Both the position numbers and the translations under genes were made by a program. DNA of 18,238 bases from Alphaproteobacteria bacterium (GTDB lineage Bacteria; Pseudomonadota; Alphaproteobacteria; UBA8366; Aestuariispiraceae): the NCBI GenBank assembly GCA_006844765.1, contig SPJV01000056.1, positions 1-18,238 on the forward strand, read 5' to 3'. Shown here in pieces: positions 5,951 through 13,492 of the stretch (position 1 is its first letter; each line of letters starts with the position of its first letter). The notes under the pieces were generated by a model. It was not told where the DNA came from and searched no databases. It saw only the letters and a list, made by a program, of their open reading frames with translations.

Positions 5951-7105
5951 ATGGAACAGCCGGGAGGGTCTGGGCGACGGTCGTCCGTACAGGATAGGCC
6001 GGCTGCAAGGGCGACAGGCTCGCGGCCTGTATCGGCTGACGGGCCCCATTCGGATTCGGCCCCTATGATTCCAGATTTCAAACTAAGGGATGATGTCGGA
6101 CGTCACGGTGGGGCCGAGGCGACGGATGGCCCTGTCTATGCTGCCATAGATCTCGGTACCACCAATTGCCGCCTTCTGATGGCGCGGCCCGGACGCGACG
6201 GTCCCAATGTCATCGATAGTTTCTCCCGCGTAGTGCGCTTGGGGGAGGGGTTGAACCAGACGGGGCGACTGTCTGAACCGGCGATGCATCGGGCTGTCTC
6301 TGCCTTGCGTGTTTGTGCGAAGAAGCTGAAGGCCACGCCGATTGAAGGCCTCCGCGCCGTTTCCACTGCCGCCTGCCGCAAGGCTGACAATGGTGATAGC
6401 TTCCTGAAACGCGTCGCGGCAGAGACCGGGCTGAAGATTGAGACCATCTCGCCGGAAGAAGAAGGGCGCCTGGCGCTTAAGGGATGCCACTTTCTGGTAG
6501 AGCCTGAAACCAATCATGCCTTGTTCTTTGATATTGGTGGCGGCAGTACCCAGGTCGTTTGGATGGCACTAGGCGGGCCGGAGGGTGATGCACGGATTGA
6601 GGGGCTGATCTCCGTTCCCTTTGGCGTTGTCGGTCTGTCAGAGCGGTTGGGCGTGGATTGTGTCGACGATCAGGCTTTCGAAGAACTGGTCGCCGAAATC
6701 CGTGATCCTCTGTCGGGGTTCGAGCGCGAGCATGGGATTGTCGAGACGATGGCGGCCCGGAAGACCCAGATGATTGGGGCGTCTGGCACGGTGACAACGC
6801 TTGCCGCGTTGCAATTGGATTTGCCCCGATACGAACGCTCTGTCATTGATGGCGCTACGTTGAATGTCGACACGGTTTGGCGGGAAACGAGTCGTTTGAG
6901 AAATATGGACCGCGCCGCGCGGCGGGCGATTGGCTCTATTGGGCCGCAACGGGCCGATATGATTGTTGCCGGTTGCGCGATCCTGACTGCGATCTGCCGG
7001 CAATGGCCGGCGTTGGAGCTGAAGGTCGCCGACCGCGGCGTGCGGGAGGGGATTTTGATAGACCTGATGGGCGCCGACGGGCATTTGGATGGATCCGACG
7101 TATGA
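5951..7105 (+). CDS. ppx: Ppx/GppA family exopolyphosphatase / pppGpp phosphohydrolase
   Basis: A 384-residue ASKHA-fold phosphatase that removes terminal phosphate from polyphosphate, or the 5' phosphate of pppGpp. Phosphate-binding motif 1, AAIDLGTTNCRLL, is near residues 64-76. The acidic SPEEEGRLALKG segment holds the usual catalytic Glu near 167-171. Phosphate motif 2, FFDIGGGSTQ, is near 192-201, and GASGTVTTLAAL follows. The roughly 60 residues before motif 1 are low-complexity and not part of the fold. The start is uncertain: TTG 5939 is better placed behind GGAG, and ATG 6065 would trim most of the extension. The stop overlaps the rlmE start by four nt (ATGA), so the two are coupled; this pairing is common in alphaproteobacteria. 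Whether it acts mainly on polyphosphate or pppGpp cannot be decided. Confidence 0.9.
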   Translation: MEQPGGSGRRSSVQDRPAARATGSRPVSADGPHSDSAPMIPDFKLRDDVGRHGGAEATDGPVYAAIDLGTTNCRLLMARPGRDGPNVIDSFSRVVRLGEGLNQTGRLSEPAMHRAVSALRVCAKKLKATPIEGLRAVSTAACRKADNGDSFLKRVAAETGLKIETISPEEEGRLALKGCHFLVEPETNHALFFDIGGGSTQVVWMALGGPEGDARIEGLISVPFGVVGLSERLGVDCVDDQAFEELVAEIRDPLSGFEREHGIVETMAARKTQMIGASGTVTTLAALQLDLPRYERSVIDGATLNVDTVWRETSRLRNMDRAARRAIGSIGPQRADMIVAGCAILTAICRQWPALELKVADRGVREGILIDLMGADGHLDGSDV

Positions 7106-7968
7106 GTACAGGTAAAGGGCGCAGTGGTCGCCAAACGGGCCGGAAATCATCCGGTAGTAAGTCTTCTGGCAGTAAGTCTTCTGGCAGTAAGGCATCTGGC
7201 AGCAAATCTTCGGGCAGCAAATCTTCCGGTAGTAGATCATCGGGCGGGAAGTCCTCGAGTGGTAAATCATCGGGCGGCAACCCGGGCGGCATGCGCAATG
7301 TCTCCGACGGGCGGGCGCCGAAGGTTCGGGTGAAGACGGCGAAAGGACGCAAGCTTTCCTCCACTCTTTGGCTGCAGCGGCAGTTGAATGACCCTTACGT
7401 GGCCGAAGCCCGACGGCTTGGCTATCGCGGGCGTGCGGCGTTCAAACTGGCGGATATCGATGATAAGTATCAGTTGCTCGGCAAGGGTGCGCGGGTAGTC
7501 GATCTCGGCTGTGCGCCCGGTGGTTGGTTGCAGATCGCTCGTCAACGCTGTGGCGCCAAGGCGCATCTGGTAGGTATGGATATTCTGCCCATGGAGGCGC
7601 TGCCGGATGTGGCCTTCCTGGAAGGTGATTTCATGGCGGAAGACGCGCCGGATCGCCTGCGTCAGGCCCTGGACGGGCGCGCCGATCTGGTGCTTAGCGA
7701 CATGGCCGCCCCGACCACAGGGCATCCGCAGACCGACCACCTCCGCATCATGGCGCTTGCCGAAACGGCCTATGCTTTCGCCGCAGAGGTTCTTTCGAAA
7801 GACGGCGCCTTTGTCGCCAAGGTCTTCTCCGGCGGTGCCGAAAAATCGCTCCTAGACCTCCTGAAACGCGATTTCGCCCGCGTCCACCATTTCAAGCCCC
7901 CTTCCAGCCGCAAGGGATCGCCGGAAATGTATGTCATCGCGCTGGGATTCCGGGGAAGCGGGGCGTAG
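7102..7968 (+). CDS. rlmE: 23S rRNA 2'-O-methyltransferase (U2552) with repetitive N-terminal tail
   Basis: This enzyme methylates the ribose of 23S rRNA U2552 late in 50S assembly, using S-adenosylmethionine. The catalytic K-D-K-E set is present: Lys115 (AAFKLADI), Asp200 (VLSDMAAP), Lys240 (FVAKVFSGG) and Glu275 (SPEMYVIA). SAM motif I is VVDLGCAPGGW at 132-142. The protein has 288 residues against about 209 in E. coli, and the extra length is an N-terminal tail. Residues 15-59 are nine copies of a five-residue KSSGS-type repeat, predicted disordered and basic, perhaps an RNA-contacting tail. The start ATG 7102 overlaps the ppx stop. Confidence 0.96.
   Translation: MSTGKGRSGRQTGRKSSGSKSSGSKSSGSKASGSKSSGSKSSGSRSSGGKSSSGKSSGGNPGGMRNVSDGRAPKVRVKTAKGRKLSSTLWLQRQLNDPYVAEARRLGYRGRAAFKLADIDDKYQLLGKGARVVDLGCAPGGWLQIARQRCGAKAHLVGMDILPMEALPDVAFLEGDFMAEDAPDRLRQALDGRADLVLSDMAAPTTGHPQTDHLRIMALAETAYAFAAEVLSKDGAFVAKVFSGGAEKSLLDLLKRDFARVHHFKPPSSRKGSPEMYVIALGFRGSGA
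7144..7278 (+). repeat. Nine tandem 15-bp repeats within rlmE
   Basis: In-frame 15-bp units encode K/R-S-S-G-S/G. Units 2 and 3 are identical at DNA level (AAGTCTTCTGGCAGT), which points to recent duplication. Later units drift at third positions and toward GG endings. Unit length is a multiple of three, so gain or loss changes tail length without breaking the frame. Confidence 0.9.
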
Positions 7969-8031
7969 TGCGCCTACAAGTTTGTTTAGATAGGGTCAGA
8001 ACAGTGGTTTGAAGGGTGGGAAGTGATCCGT

Positions 8032-8541
8032 ATGAGATTATTGTTTGAGAGAAATGTTCGCCTAGCATCAGTTGTTTCACTATTGCTTCTGGCCGCGTGT
8101 CAAACGGCGGATGTCGGGGAAACTGCGTCGAAATCCGCCGGAATAAAAGCCAACAATGCGACAACAGTGCCATCGTCGGCTACGGAAGGCGTTGCCGGAA
8201 CCGGACCGAAGCACCCAATGGACGGATCATGGTCGGTGAGGGTTGAAACTGTTGATATATTCGAGCCAGGCAGCATTTTTTGCACAATTGGTGAATATGG
8301 TGAGCAAGATTTTGTTGTCAGTGACGGGCTTTTCAGTGTCGATGTTCCATCGAACAAGCAGGGAACTATGAAGCTTTGGGGGGCGATGGAATACGGTGGC
8401 CTGGCGGAGGTCGACGTTTTCTTTACGGGAAATAAAACGAAGTTTACATTCGATCTCTCTTCCGGGAGCGGATCCCGTACGCGCACTGGGTCTTCCGGTT
8501 GGTGCCGCAATAAATTTACATTCTCTCGTATTGGAGGCTAG
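8032..8541 (+). CDS. Lipoprotein of unknown function
   Basis: A 169-residue protein with a type II signal peptide: basic MRLLFERNVR, a hydrophobic core VVSLLLL, and lipobox LAAC with Cys at residue 23. It should be lipid-anchored in the envelope. A Thr/Ser/Ala-rich linker follows. The C-terminal half (from DGSWSVRVE) is rich in beta-type alternation, has Cys residues in FCTIGEYG and GWCRNKF that might pair, and a SGSGSRTRTGSSG loop. I do not recognise the family. I chose ATG 8032 because GGAAG lies about 10 nt upstream; GTG 8023 is possible and would add three residues. The 62-nt gap to rlmE leaves open whether it is co-transcribed. Confidence 0.75.
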   Translation: MRLLFERNVRLASVVSLLLLAACQTADVGETASKSAGIKANNATTVPSSATEGVAGTGPKHPMDGSWSVRVETVDIFEPGSIFCTIGEYGEQDFVVSDGLFSVDVPSNKQGTMKLWGAMEYGGLAEVDVFFTGNKTKFTFDLSSGSGSRTRTGSSGWCRNKFTFSRIGG

Positions 8542-8636
8542 ATTTACGTTTTCAGTGCATTGACGATATGCGCTTTTCCTCGTTTCTAATTGTTGGTGCC
8601 GGCCATGTTGCCCATGGTTCTCCATACGCCCTGTTC

Positions 8637-8663
8637 TCCCCACAACCCTCCCCACAACCCTCC
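8637..8663 (-). repeat. Tandem 12-bp repeat, G-quadruplex-capable on minus strand
   Basis: The unit TCCCCACAACCC occurs twice plus a partial third copy, directly before the ribosome binding site of the deacetylase-like gene. The minus strand has four G-runs of 3-4 (GGG, GGGG, GGG, GGGG) with TTGT or A loops, which could fold as a G-quadruplex in the template strand. Confidence 0.6.
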
Positions 8664-8674
8664 AGGTGATACAA

Positions 8675-9772
8675 ATGAACAAGACTGCCTTTCTTTGGGA
8701 TGAGAAGTGTTTTTGGCATGGCGGGGGGAACTACGCGATGTTGGCGCCGGTGGGGGGCTTCGTGCAGCCCTTCGTGTCAGGCGGGTTGCCGGAGGCGCCG
8801 GAGACGAAGCGGCGATTGAAGAACCTTGTTGATGTCTCGGGGTTGAAGGATGACCTGATCGAGGGATCGGCGCCGATGGCAACCTGGGAAGACTTGCTGC
8901 GCGTTCACCCGCAATCCTATCTGGAGCAGTTCAAGGCGCTGTCAGACGGCAATGGGGGAGAACTCGGACTGCGAACACCCTTTGGTCCCGGTGCCTTTGA
9001 GATCGCGTCTTTGTCCGCCGGCTTGGCGATGCGTGCCGTGGCGGGCGTAGCGACGGGCGAGTTTGACAATGCCTATGCACTGTCCCGCCCGCCGGGGCAT
9101 CATTGCCTACCGGACTGGCCGAATGGTTTCTGCCTTTTGGCGAATATCGCGGTTGCGATTGAAGCGGCACAGGCAAGGGGATTGGCAGGCAAAGTCGCGG
9201 TGGTGGATTGGGATGTCCATCACGGCAATGGGACAGAGGCGATCTATTACAACCGGGGTGATGTTCTGACTGTCTCCATCCACCAGGACCGCTGTTACCC
9301 GCAAGACACCGGTAGTACCGACCAGACCGGGGAAGGTGCAGGGGCGGGCGCTAATATGAACATCCCCCTGCCGCCCGGTTGCGGACATGCGGTCTATCTG
9401 GATGTCATGGACCGCCTGGTCATTCCGAAATTACAGGCCTTCGAGCCCGAGATAATCATTGTCGCCTGTGGTTTCGATGCATCCGGTGTCGATCCCCTGT
9501 CGCGCATGATGTGCACCAGCCAGACCTTCCGCGATATGACTGAGCGTCTGATGGCGCTGGCCGATGGAAAGCTCGTCTGCGTGCATGAGGGCGGCTATTC
9601 AGAGCTCTATGTCCCCTTCTGCGGCCATGCGATGCTGGAAGAACTATCCGGCTCCTCCATCACCGTAGAAGACCCCCTTCTAAAACGCCTGACCGCCCAG
9701 CAACCCGACCAACAAACCGAAGACTACCAAAAATCCCGGGTGAGTGAGATGGTAAGGCTCTTATCGGCGTGA
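8675..9772 (+). CDS. Class II histone-deacetylase-family amidohydrolase
   Basis: A 365-residue zinc amidohydrolase of the HDAC/acetylpolyamine amidohydrolase superfamily, which removes acetyl groups from acyl-amines. The active-site His pair is H142-H143 (SRPPGHHC). The zinc ligands are D180 and H182 (VDWDVHHGNGTE) and D268 (CGFDASGVDPL). The transition-state Tyr308 is in HEGGYSELY. All key residues are present, so it should be active. In bacteria such proteins usually act on acetylpolyamines or other small acyl-amines; the substrate is not given by the sequence. ATG 8675 has AGGTGA five nt upstream; GTG 8666 would overlap that site. No signal peptide, so cytoplasmic. Confidence 0.92.
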   Translation: MNKTAFLWDEKCFWHGGGNYAMLAPVGGFVQPFVSGGLPEAPETKRRLKNLVDVSGLKDDLIEGSAPMATWEDLLRVHPQSYLEQFKALSDGNGGELGLRTPFGPGAFEIASLSAGLAMRAVAGVATGEFDNAYALSRPPGHHCLPDWPNGFCLLANIAVAIEAAQARGLAGKVAVVDWDVHHGNGTEAIYYNRGDVLTVSIHQDRCYPQDTGSTDQTGEGAGAGANMNIPLPPGCGHAVYLDVMDRLVIPKLQAFEPEIIIVACGFDASGVDPLSRMMCTSQTFRDMTERLMALADGKLVCVHEGGYSELYVPFCGHAMLEELSGSSITVEDPLLKRLTAQQPDQQTEDYQKSRVSEMVRLLSA

Positions 9773-9827
9773 TTGGTGTAGATTGGCAGAAGGGGGCCAG
9801 ATTGTTTCGATTGGCCGATAGATGGGG

Positions 9828-10505
9828 TTATTCCACCGCTTTCTTCCTGGATCTCCGGAACCAACCGTAACCGGCAAGGACAAGCGCGAACGCCCCCCCC
9901 ATTGCACCGACTTCAAGAACACTTTGCGGTTCTAACCCCTTTTCGCGACCTTCCAGAAAAGGTTCGACCAGTGCTAATTGATCCGAAGGAGTCATGTTTT
10001 CCTTCGTTATCGCATCCTTCACCAATTTGGTGAATTTATCATAGGTCGGTACAGTTCCATTAACTGTAATGACTGGAAACTGTGGGCCTGGTTTTGGGTC
10101 CATTTTTTCCAGAACTTCAATCAATTCGGAGTTTTCATACTGCCCGTCCAAGACAATTACTGCTTTCACAGGATTATCAGGTTCGGTGGATTGCGTTCCG
10201 TAAGCAAAGATCGCGGTCGCGAATGTACTTTTGGAACCGCCAAATTTTTTCTTCTTTACGCGTTCCAAATGGTAAACGTGTGAGATATCGGGTTGCAGAG
10301 AGAGAACAACTTCCCGGGCCAGTCCGAGATTTTGTGATTTGTCAAAATTCTCGAGTGCTATAACCGCTGGTGGGCCGGCCTCCAAGGCTGCCTTCTTCTC
10401 GGCGTTTCCTTGGATTGTTGCGCCAATAATGAAATAGGTGATGCCGACAATGCTCAATGCTAGCCCGAAGTAAATCGGCCACCACAAACGGAATAGAAAA
10501 CCCAT
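9828..10505 (-). CDS. Unrecognised protein with N- and C-terminal membrane helices
   Basis: A 225-residue protein. Helix 1 spans about residues 5-30 (from FRLWWPIYFGLALSIVG); helix 2 spans about 196-216 (VLEVGAMGGAFALVLAGYGW), followed by a basic tail RRSRKK. The roughly 165 residues between form one soluble domain with alternating hydrophobic strands (AVIALENF, VVLSLQPD, AVIVLDGQY, FPVITVNGTV). I see no catalytic motif and do not recognise the family. With the basic tail inside, both ends would be cytoplasmic and the middle periplasmic. ATG 10505 has a GGGGAGGG ribosome binding site. It is divergent from guaB across 418 nt. A run of eight G falls in the codons of helix 2 (9893-9900). Confidence 0.7.
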   Translation of the reverse strand: MGFLFRLWWPIYFGLALSIVGITYFIIGATIQGNAEKKAALEAGPPAVIALENFDKSQNLGLAREVVLSLQPDISHVYHLERVKKKKFGGSKSTFATAIFAYGTQSTEPDNPVKAVIVLDGQYENSELIEVLEKMDPKPGPQFPVITVNGTVPTYDKFTKLVKDAITKENMTPSDQLALVEPFLEGREKGLEPQSVLEVGAMGGAFALVLAGYGWFRRSRKKAVE

Positions 10506-10815
10506 CTTACCCTCCCCAAAAATGAATCAACAATCATGCAATGCGAGTAAAATCATAATCTGTCAACCATGTAGGTTTCCGATGGTGTCGAAAAAAGATA
10601 CATGATTGTCGGCCACCGATGAAGGAAGACAGTGTCAGAGTTTGGCGCTGGATACGCCGTATCGGCGGGTTGCCGCGTTACTCAAGTTGCGAGCGTTGAA
10701 TGAAGCGGAGAGTATACGGCCACGCAAGTTCGATCTCGTTTGCAATGTTGTTAAAGTATTTTGACGTTTTCTTAACGTGATTTGCATATCGTGCTAGATG
10801 TTGCGTCAATTTTGC

Positions 10816-10834
10816 CCATGATTTTACATCATGG
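10816..10834. promoter_or_regulatory. Perfect 7-bp inverted repeat upstream of guaB
   Basis: CCATGAT-TTTAC-ATCATGG is a perfect 7-bp dyad with a 5-nt spacer, just upstream of the best -35 candidate for guaB. This position and size suit an operator. The regulator is unknown. Confidence 0.4.
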
Positions 10835-10848
10835 TGGCAGGATTTTGC

Positions 10849-10876
10849 TTGGCTTGGAGGAGACTCTGCATATAGT
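10849..10876 (+). promoter_or_regulatory. Candidate guaB promoter
   Basis: TTGGCT at 10849-10854 and TATAGT at 10871-10876 are 16 nt apart; the -10 matches the sigma-70 consensus at five of six positions. This would give a leader of about 40 nt with AGGAAA at 10909-10914. Confidence 0.45.
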
Positions 10877-10923
10877 GCGCGCGCAACGCCCTGAGATGAA
10901 CCTTTGTTAGGAAATGTTGCGCC

Positions 10924-12429
10924 ATGCCGGACACTGCCCCCGCTCCCTCCCGTCCTTCTATCGATGAACGCTTTCCCGAGGCTTTGACCTTTGATGATGT
11001 GCTGTTGCAGCCCGGTCTGTCGGAAGTACTGCCGGCGACTGCTAACACAGGCACGCGGCTAACGAAGGAAATCGATCTCGGCATTCCGTTGATCTCTGCG
11101 GCGATGGATACGGTGACCGAGGCTAATCTGGCGATTGCGATGGCGCAGAATGGCGGCATCGGTGTGGTGCATAAGAACCTCAGCATTGACGAACAGGCCT
11201 CGCACGTCCGGCAGGTAAAGCGGTTTGAAAGCGGCATGGTCGTCAATCCGATCACAATTACACCGGATAAGACCCTGGCCGATGCGTTCCAATTGATGGC
11301 AGAGAACCGGATCAGCGGGATTCCGGTGGTCTCCAAACGCTCGGGCAAGCTGGCGGGGATCCTGACCAACCGGGATGTGCGCTTCGCCGATGATCCAACC
11401 ACGCCGGTCAAAGAGCTGATGACCCGCCGGGGCCTCGTCACGGTAAGCGAAGGGGTGTCGCGGGAAGAGGCGAAACGGCTTCTCCACGCGCATCGGATCG
11501 AAAAGCTGCTTGTGGTGGATGAAGACAAGCATTGCGTTGGCTTGATTACCGTGAAGGATATTGAGAAATCACAGACCTTTCCGAATGCGTGCAAGGATGA
11601 TCAGGGGCGCCTGCGGGTCGCTGCCGCGACCGGGGTCGGGGCTGATGGCCTGGCCCGAGCGGAAGCGCTGCTGGATGCCGGCGTTGATGTGATCGTCGTC
11701 GACACGGCCCATGGCCATTCACAAGGCGTGCTGGATCAGGTCAATCAAGTGAAGCGTTTGTCCAATTTTGCGCAGGTAATTGCCGGCAATGTCGCAACGG
11801 GGGATGGGGCAAAGGCCTTGATCGATGCCGGCGCGGATGCGGTGAAGATCGGCATCGGCCCAGGCTCGATCTGCACGACGCGCATTGTCGCAGGTGTCGG
11901 TGTCCCGCAATTGAGCGCCATCATGGAAGCGGCTGAAGCCTGCCATGTGAAGGATATCCCGGCGATTGCCGATGGCGGTATTAAGTATTCCGGCGACCTT
12001 GCGAAGGCGCTGGCAGCCGGTGCGGATGCGGTGATGATCGGCTCTCTTCTGGCCGGCACCACGGAAAGCCCTGGCGAGGTGTTCCTCTATCAGGGGCGGT
12101 CCTACAAGAGTTATCGCGGCATGGGCTCAGCCGGTGCGATGGCGCGCGGCTCTGCGGATCGCTACTTCCAGGACGAGGTCAAGGATAGCCACAAATTTGT
12201 GCCGGAAGGTGTCGAAGGCCGTGTGCCGTTCAAAGGCCCGGTTTCCAACGTGTTGCACCAGTTGGTCGGCGGGTTGCGGGCTGCCATGGGCTATACGGGC
12301 TGTGGTACCATCCCGACATTGCATGGCGGCGCCAAATTCCGCCGCATCACCAATGCCGGCCTGCGCGAAAGCCATGTTCACGACATCACCGTGACGAAAG
12401 AAAGCCCGAACTACCAGCGGGAAGGCTGA
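10924..12429 (+). CDS. guaB: IMP dehydrogenase
   Basis: This cytoplasmic enzyme oxidises IMP to XMP with NAD+, the committed step to GMP, directly before the GuaA reaction. The protein has 501 residues, close to the family norm. The N-terminal barrel part has LTFDDVLLQP (21-30). Two CBS domains occupy about 100-215 (SGIPVV, LVTVSEGVSREEA). The catalytic loop GPGSICTTR carries Cys317. The flap carries Arg413-Tyr414 (SADRYFQ), and GRSYKSYRGMGS (391-402) precedes it. Nothing is missing. ATG 10924 lies 9 nt after AGGAAA. The stop is only 9 nt from the stop of the convergent DUF1330 gene. Confidence 0.98.
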   Translation: MPDTAPAPSRPSIDERFPEALTFDDVLLQPGLSEVLPATANTGTRLTKEIDLGIPLISAAMDTVTEANLAIAMAQNGGIGVVHKNLSIDEQASHVRQVKRFESGMVVNPITITPDKTLADAFQLMAENRISGIPVVSKRSGKLAGILTNRDVRFADDPTTPVKELMTRRGLVTVSEGVSREEAKRLLHAHRIEKLLVVDEDKHCVGLITVKDIEKSQTFPNACKDDQGRLRVAAATGVGADGLARAEALLDAGVDVIVVDTAHGHSQGVLDQVNQVKRLSNFAQVIAGNVATGDGAKALIDAGADAVKIGIGPGSICTTRIVAGVGVPQLSAIMEAAEACHVKDIPAIADGGIKYSGDLAKALAAGADAVMIGSLLAGTTESPGEVFLYQGRSYKSYRGMGSAGAMARGSADRYFQDEVKDSHKFVPEGVEGRVPFKGPVSNVLHQLVGGLRAAMGYTGCGTIPTLHGGAKFRRITNAGLRESHVHDITVTKESPNYQREG

Positions 12430-12438
12430 CGCGGGGGG

Positions 12439-12729
12439 CTAAAGCGCGCCCTCTAAAATCAACAGAGACCGTTTCGCGGCTTTGTGGGCGAAGGCGGCGG
12501 CTTCTTGGTAGTCGGCGTCTTCGTAGCAGGCGATGGCTTCTGCGATATTGGGGAATTCGATGATCAGGGTGCGCGTGGCGCCATTTGGTTCCACCAGTTC
12601 CGGTGCACGGGCAGTCTGGTTCACTTTGGCGCCGTATTTTTCCGCAATTGGCTTCCAGCGCCGGATGTATTCTTCCTGCGCTGCCGGGTCTGTGACGTCT
12701 GAGCCGAGGACGATCCAATAACCTTTCAT
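12439..12729 (-). CDS. DUF1330 family protein
   Basis: A 96-residue single-domain protein of the DUF1330 dimeric alpha-beta barrel type. It begins MKGYWIVLGSDVTDPAAQEEY and has the family segments KPIAEKYGAK and RTLIIEFPNIAEAIACYED. The family has no firmly established activity. ATG 12729 is preceded by AGGAGA at 6 nt. It lies 24 nt after the solute-binding-domain gene on the same strand and is probably co-transcribed. It ends almost against the guaB stop. Confidence 0.88.
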   Translation of the reverse strand: MKGYWIVLGSDVTDPAAQEEYIRRWKPIAEKYGAKVNQTARAPELVEPNGATRTLIIEFPNIAEAIACYEDADYQEAAAFAHKAAKRSLLILEGAL

Positions 12730-12753
12730 GCCATTCTCCTAGTCTGAGGTGTC

Positions 12754-13476
12754 TCAGCGCTGTACGGCGCTGAGACCGTCGGCGCCATGTTTTTTGATCA
12801 AGTCGGCGATAAACTTTGTCCCAGTTATTTCTTCAATGAAGGATTTCAACCAGGCCGCGGCCGCTGTGTTCTTTCGCGGCGTACCGATGGCCTGTTGAAC
12901 CGCCATGAACCGGCCATCCAGGATTTTGACACCCGGCATGCGATCCTCGCCCAGGAGCTTCGGACGCAAGGCCGCCAGAACGTCGGCACGGCCTTCCGAG
13001 AAATCTGCGAAGGAGGTTTCGTAGCTGTCAGATTGTACCAGCTCTGCGCTCTGAATATTGTTCTCCAGCCACAACCCATAAGCCGCGCGGCCCATAACAG
13101 CGATGCGGATTCCGGCGCTGTCCACTGCGGCGATTGAGGTGAAGGGTGATGCCTCCGGCACCAGATAGGTCGCTTCGATCTCGCAATAGGCATCGGTGAA
13201 GGCGATTTTCTCTGCCCGCTGCGGTTCCGCCCCAATATTACCGATATCCCATTCGTCAGCCTCTGCGGCATCGGCCAACGCACCAGGGTTGGGGTAGGGC
13301 ACAAGCTTCAAATCGACCGATAGCCGGCGTGCAACCTCTGCCGCCAGATCAGGAGAAACGCCTGCCGGATCGCCTGCATCGGTCTGACCGGTGACCAACA
13401 GAAAATTCGACATGTTGATCCCAGCACGTAAGACGCCGTTCGGTGCGAGTTCGGAGCGGACTTCGTCAATGGACAT
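12754..13476 (-). CDS. Solute-binding-domain protein (SBP_bac_3-like) without signal peptide
   Basis: A 240-residue protein with the periplasmic amino-acid-binding (type II) fold. LRAGINMSNFLLV at about 16-28 is the first strand, GVSPDLAAEVARRL at about 39-52 the GxxxDL ligand-region motif. DIGNIGAEPQRAEKIAFTDAY matches the family R-x-x-x-x-F-T-x-x-Y segment, and the second lobe begins near 120. The start ATG 13476 has AAGGAAG 6 nt upstream and lies 16 nt after the preceding stop, so it looks real. The N-terminus is MSIDEVRSELAPNG with no hydrophobic leader, so the protein should stay in the cytoplasm, unlike transport-linked relatives. No permease or ATPase genes are adjacent. It might be an intracellular ligand sensor or enzyme-like relative; function unknown. 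Confidence 0.82.
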   Translation of the reverse strand: MSIDEVRSELAPNGVLRAGINMSNFLLVTGQTDAGDPAGVSPDLAAEVARRLSVDLKLVPYPNPGALADAAEADEWDIGNIGAEPQRAEKIAFTDAYCEIEATYLVPEASPFTSIAAVDSAGIRIAVMGRAAYGLWLENNIQSAELVQSDSYETSFADFSEGRADVLAALRPKLLGEDRMPGVKILDGRFMAVQQAIGTPRKNTAAAAWLKSFIEEITGTKFIADLIKKHGADGLSAVQR

Positions 13477-13492
13477 AGAAACTTCCTTTGAT

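Larger units (their letters stand above)
10506..10923. other. Long intergenic region upstream of guaB
   Basis: 418 nt without a convincing gene. It holds a small GC dyad at 10655-10667 (CGCCG-TAT-CGGCG), a TTGACG hexamer at 10761 with a weak -10 near 10785, an ACGTT-N5-AACGT dyad at 10764-10778, a CCATGAT-N5-ATCATGG dyad at 10816-10834 and a better-placed promoter candidate at 10849-10876. The first 100 nt should include the promoter of the minus-strand gene. A 26-codon ORF near 10619 lacks a ribosome binding site. Confidence 0.5.

Noticed and set aside
6936..7364. Minus-strand ORF rich in LPEDLLPEDLL repeats
   Set aside because: The repeats are the complement of the KSSGS units of rlmE; no ribosome binding site or independent support.
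10619..10699. 26-codon ORF MKEDSVRVWRWIRR upstream of guaB
   Set aside because: No ribosome binding site and no support beyond an open frame; could be chance.
10755..10770. PurR-like box upstream of guaB (ACGTTTTCTT)
   Set aside because: Only the right half matches the enterobacterial consensus, the left half fails, and PurR is not expected in alphaproteobacteria.
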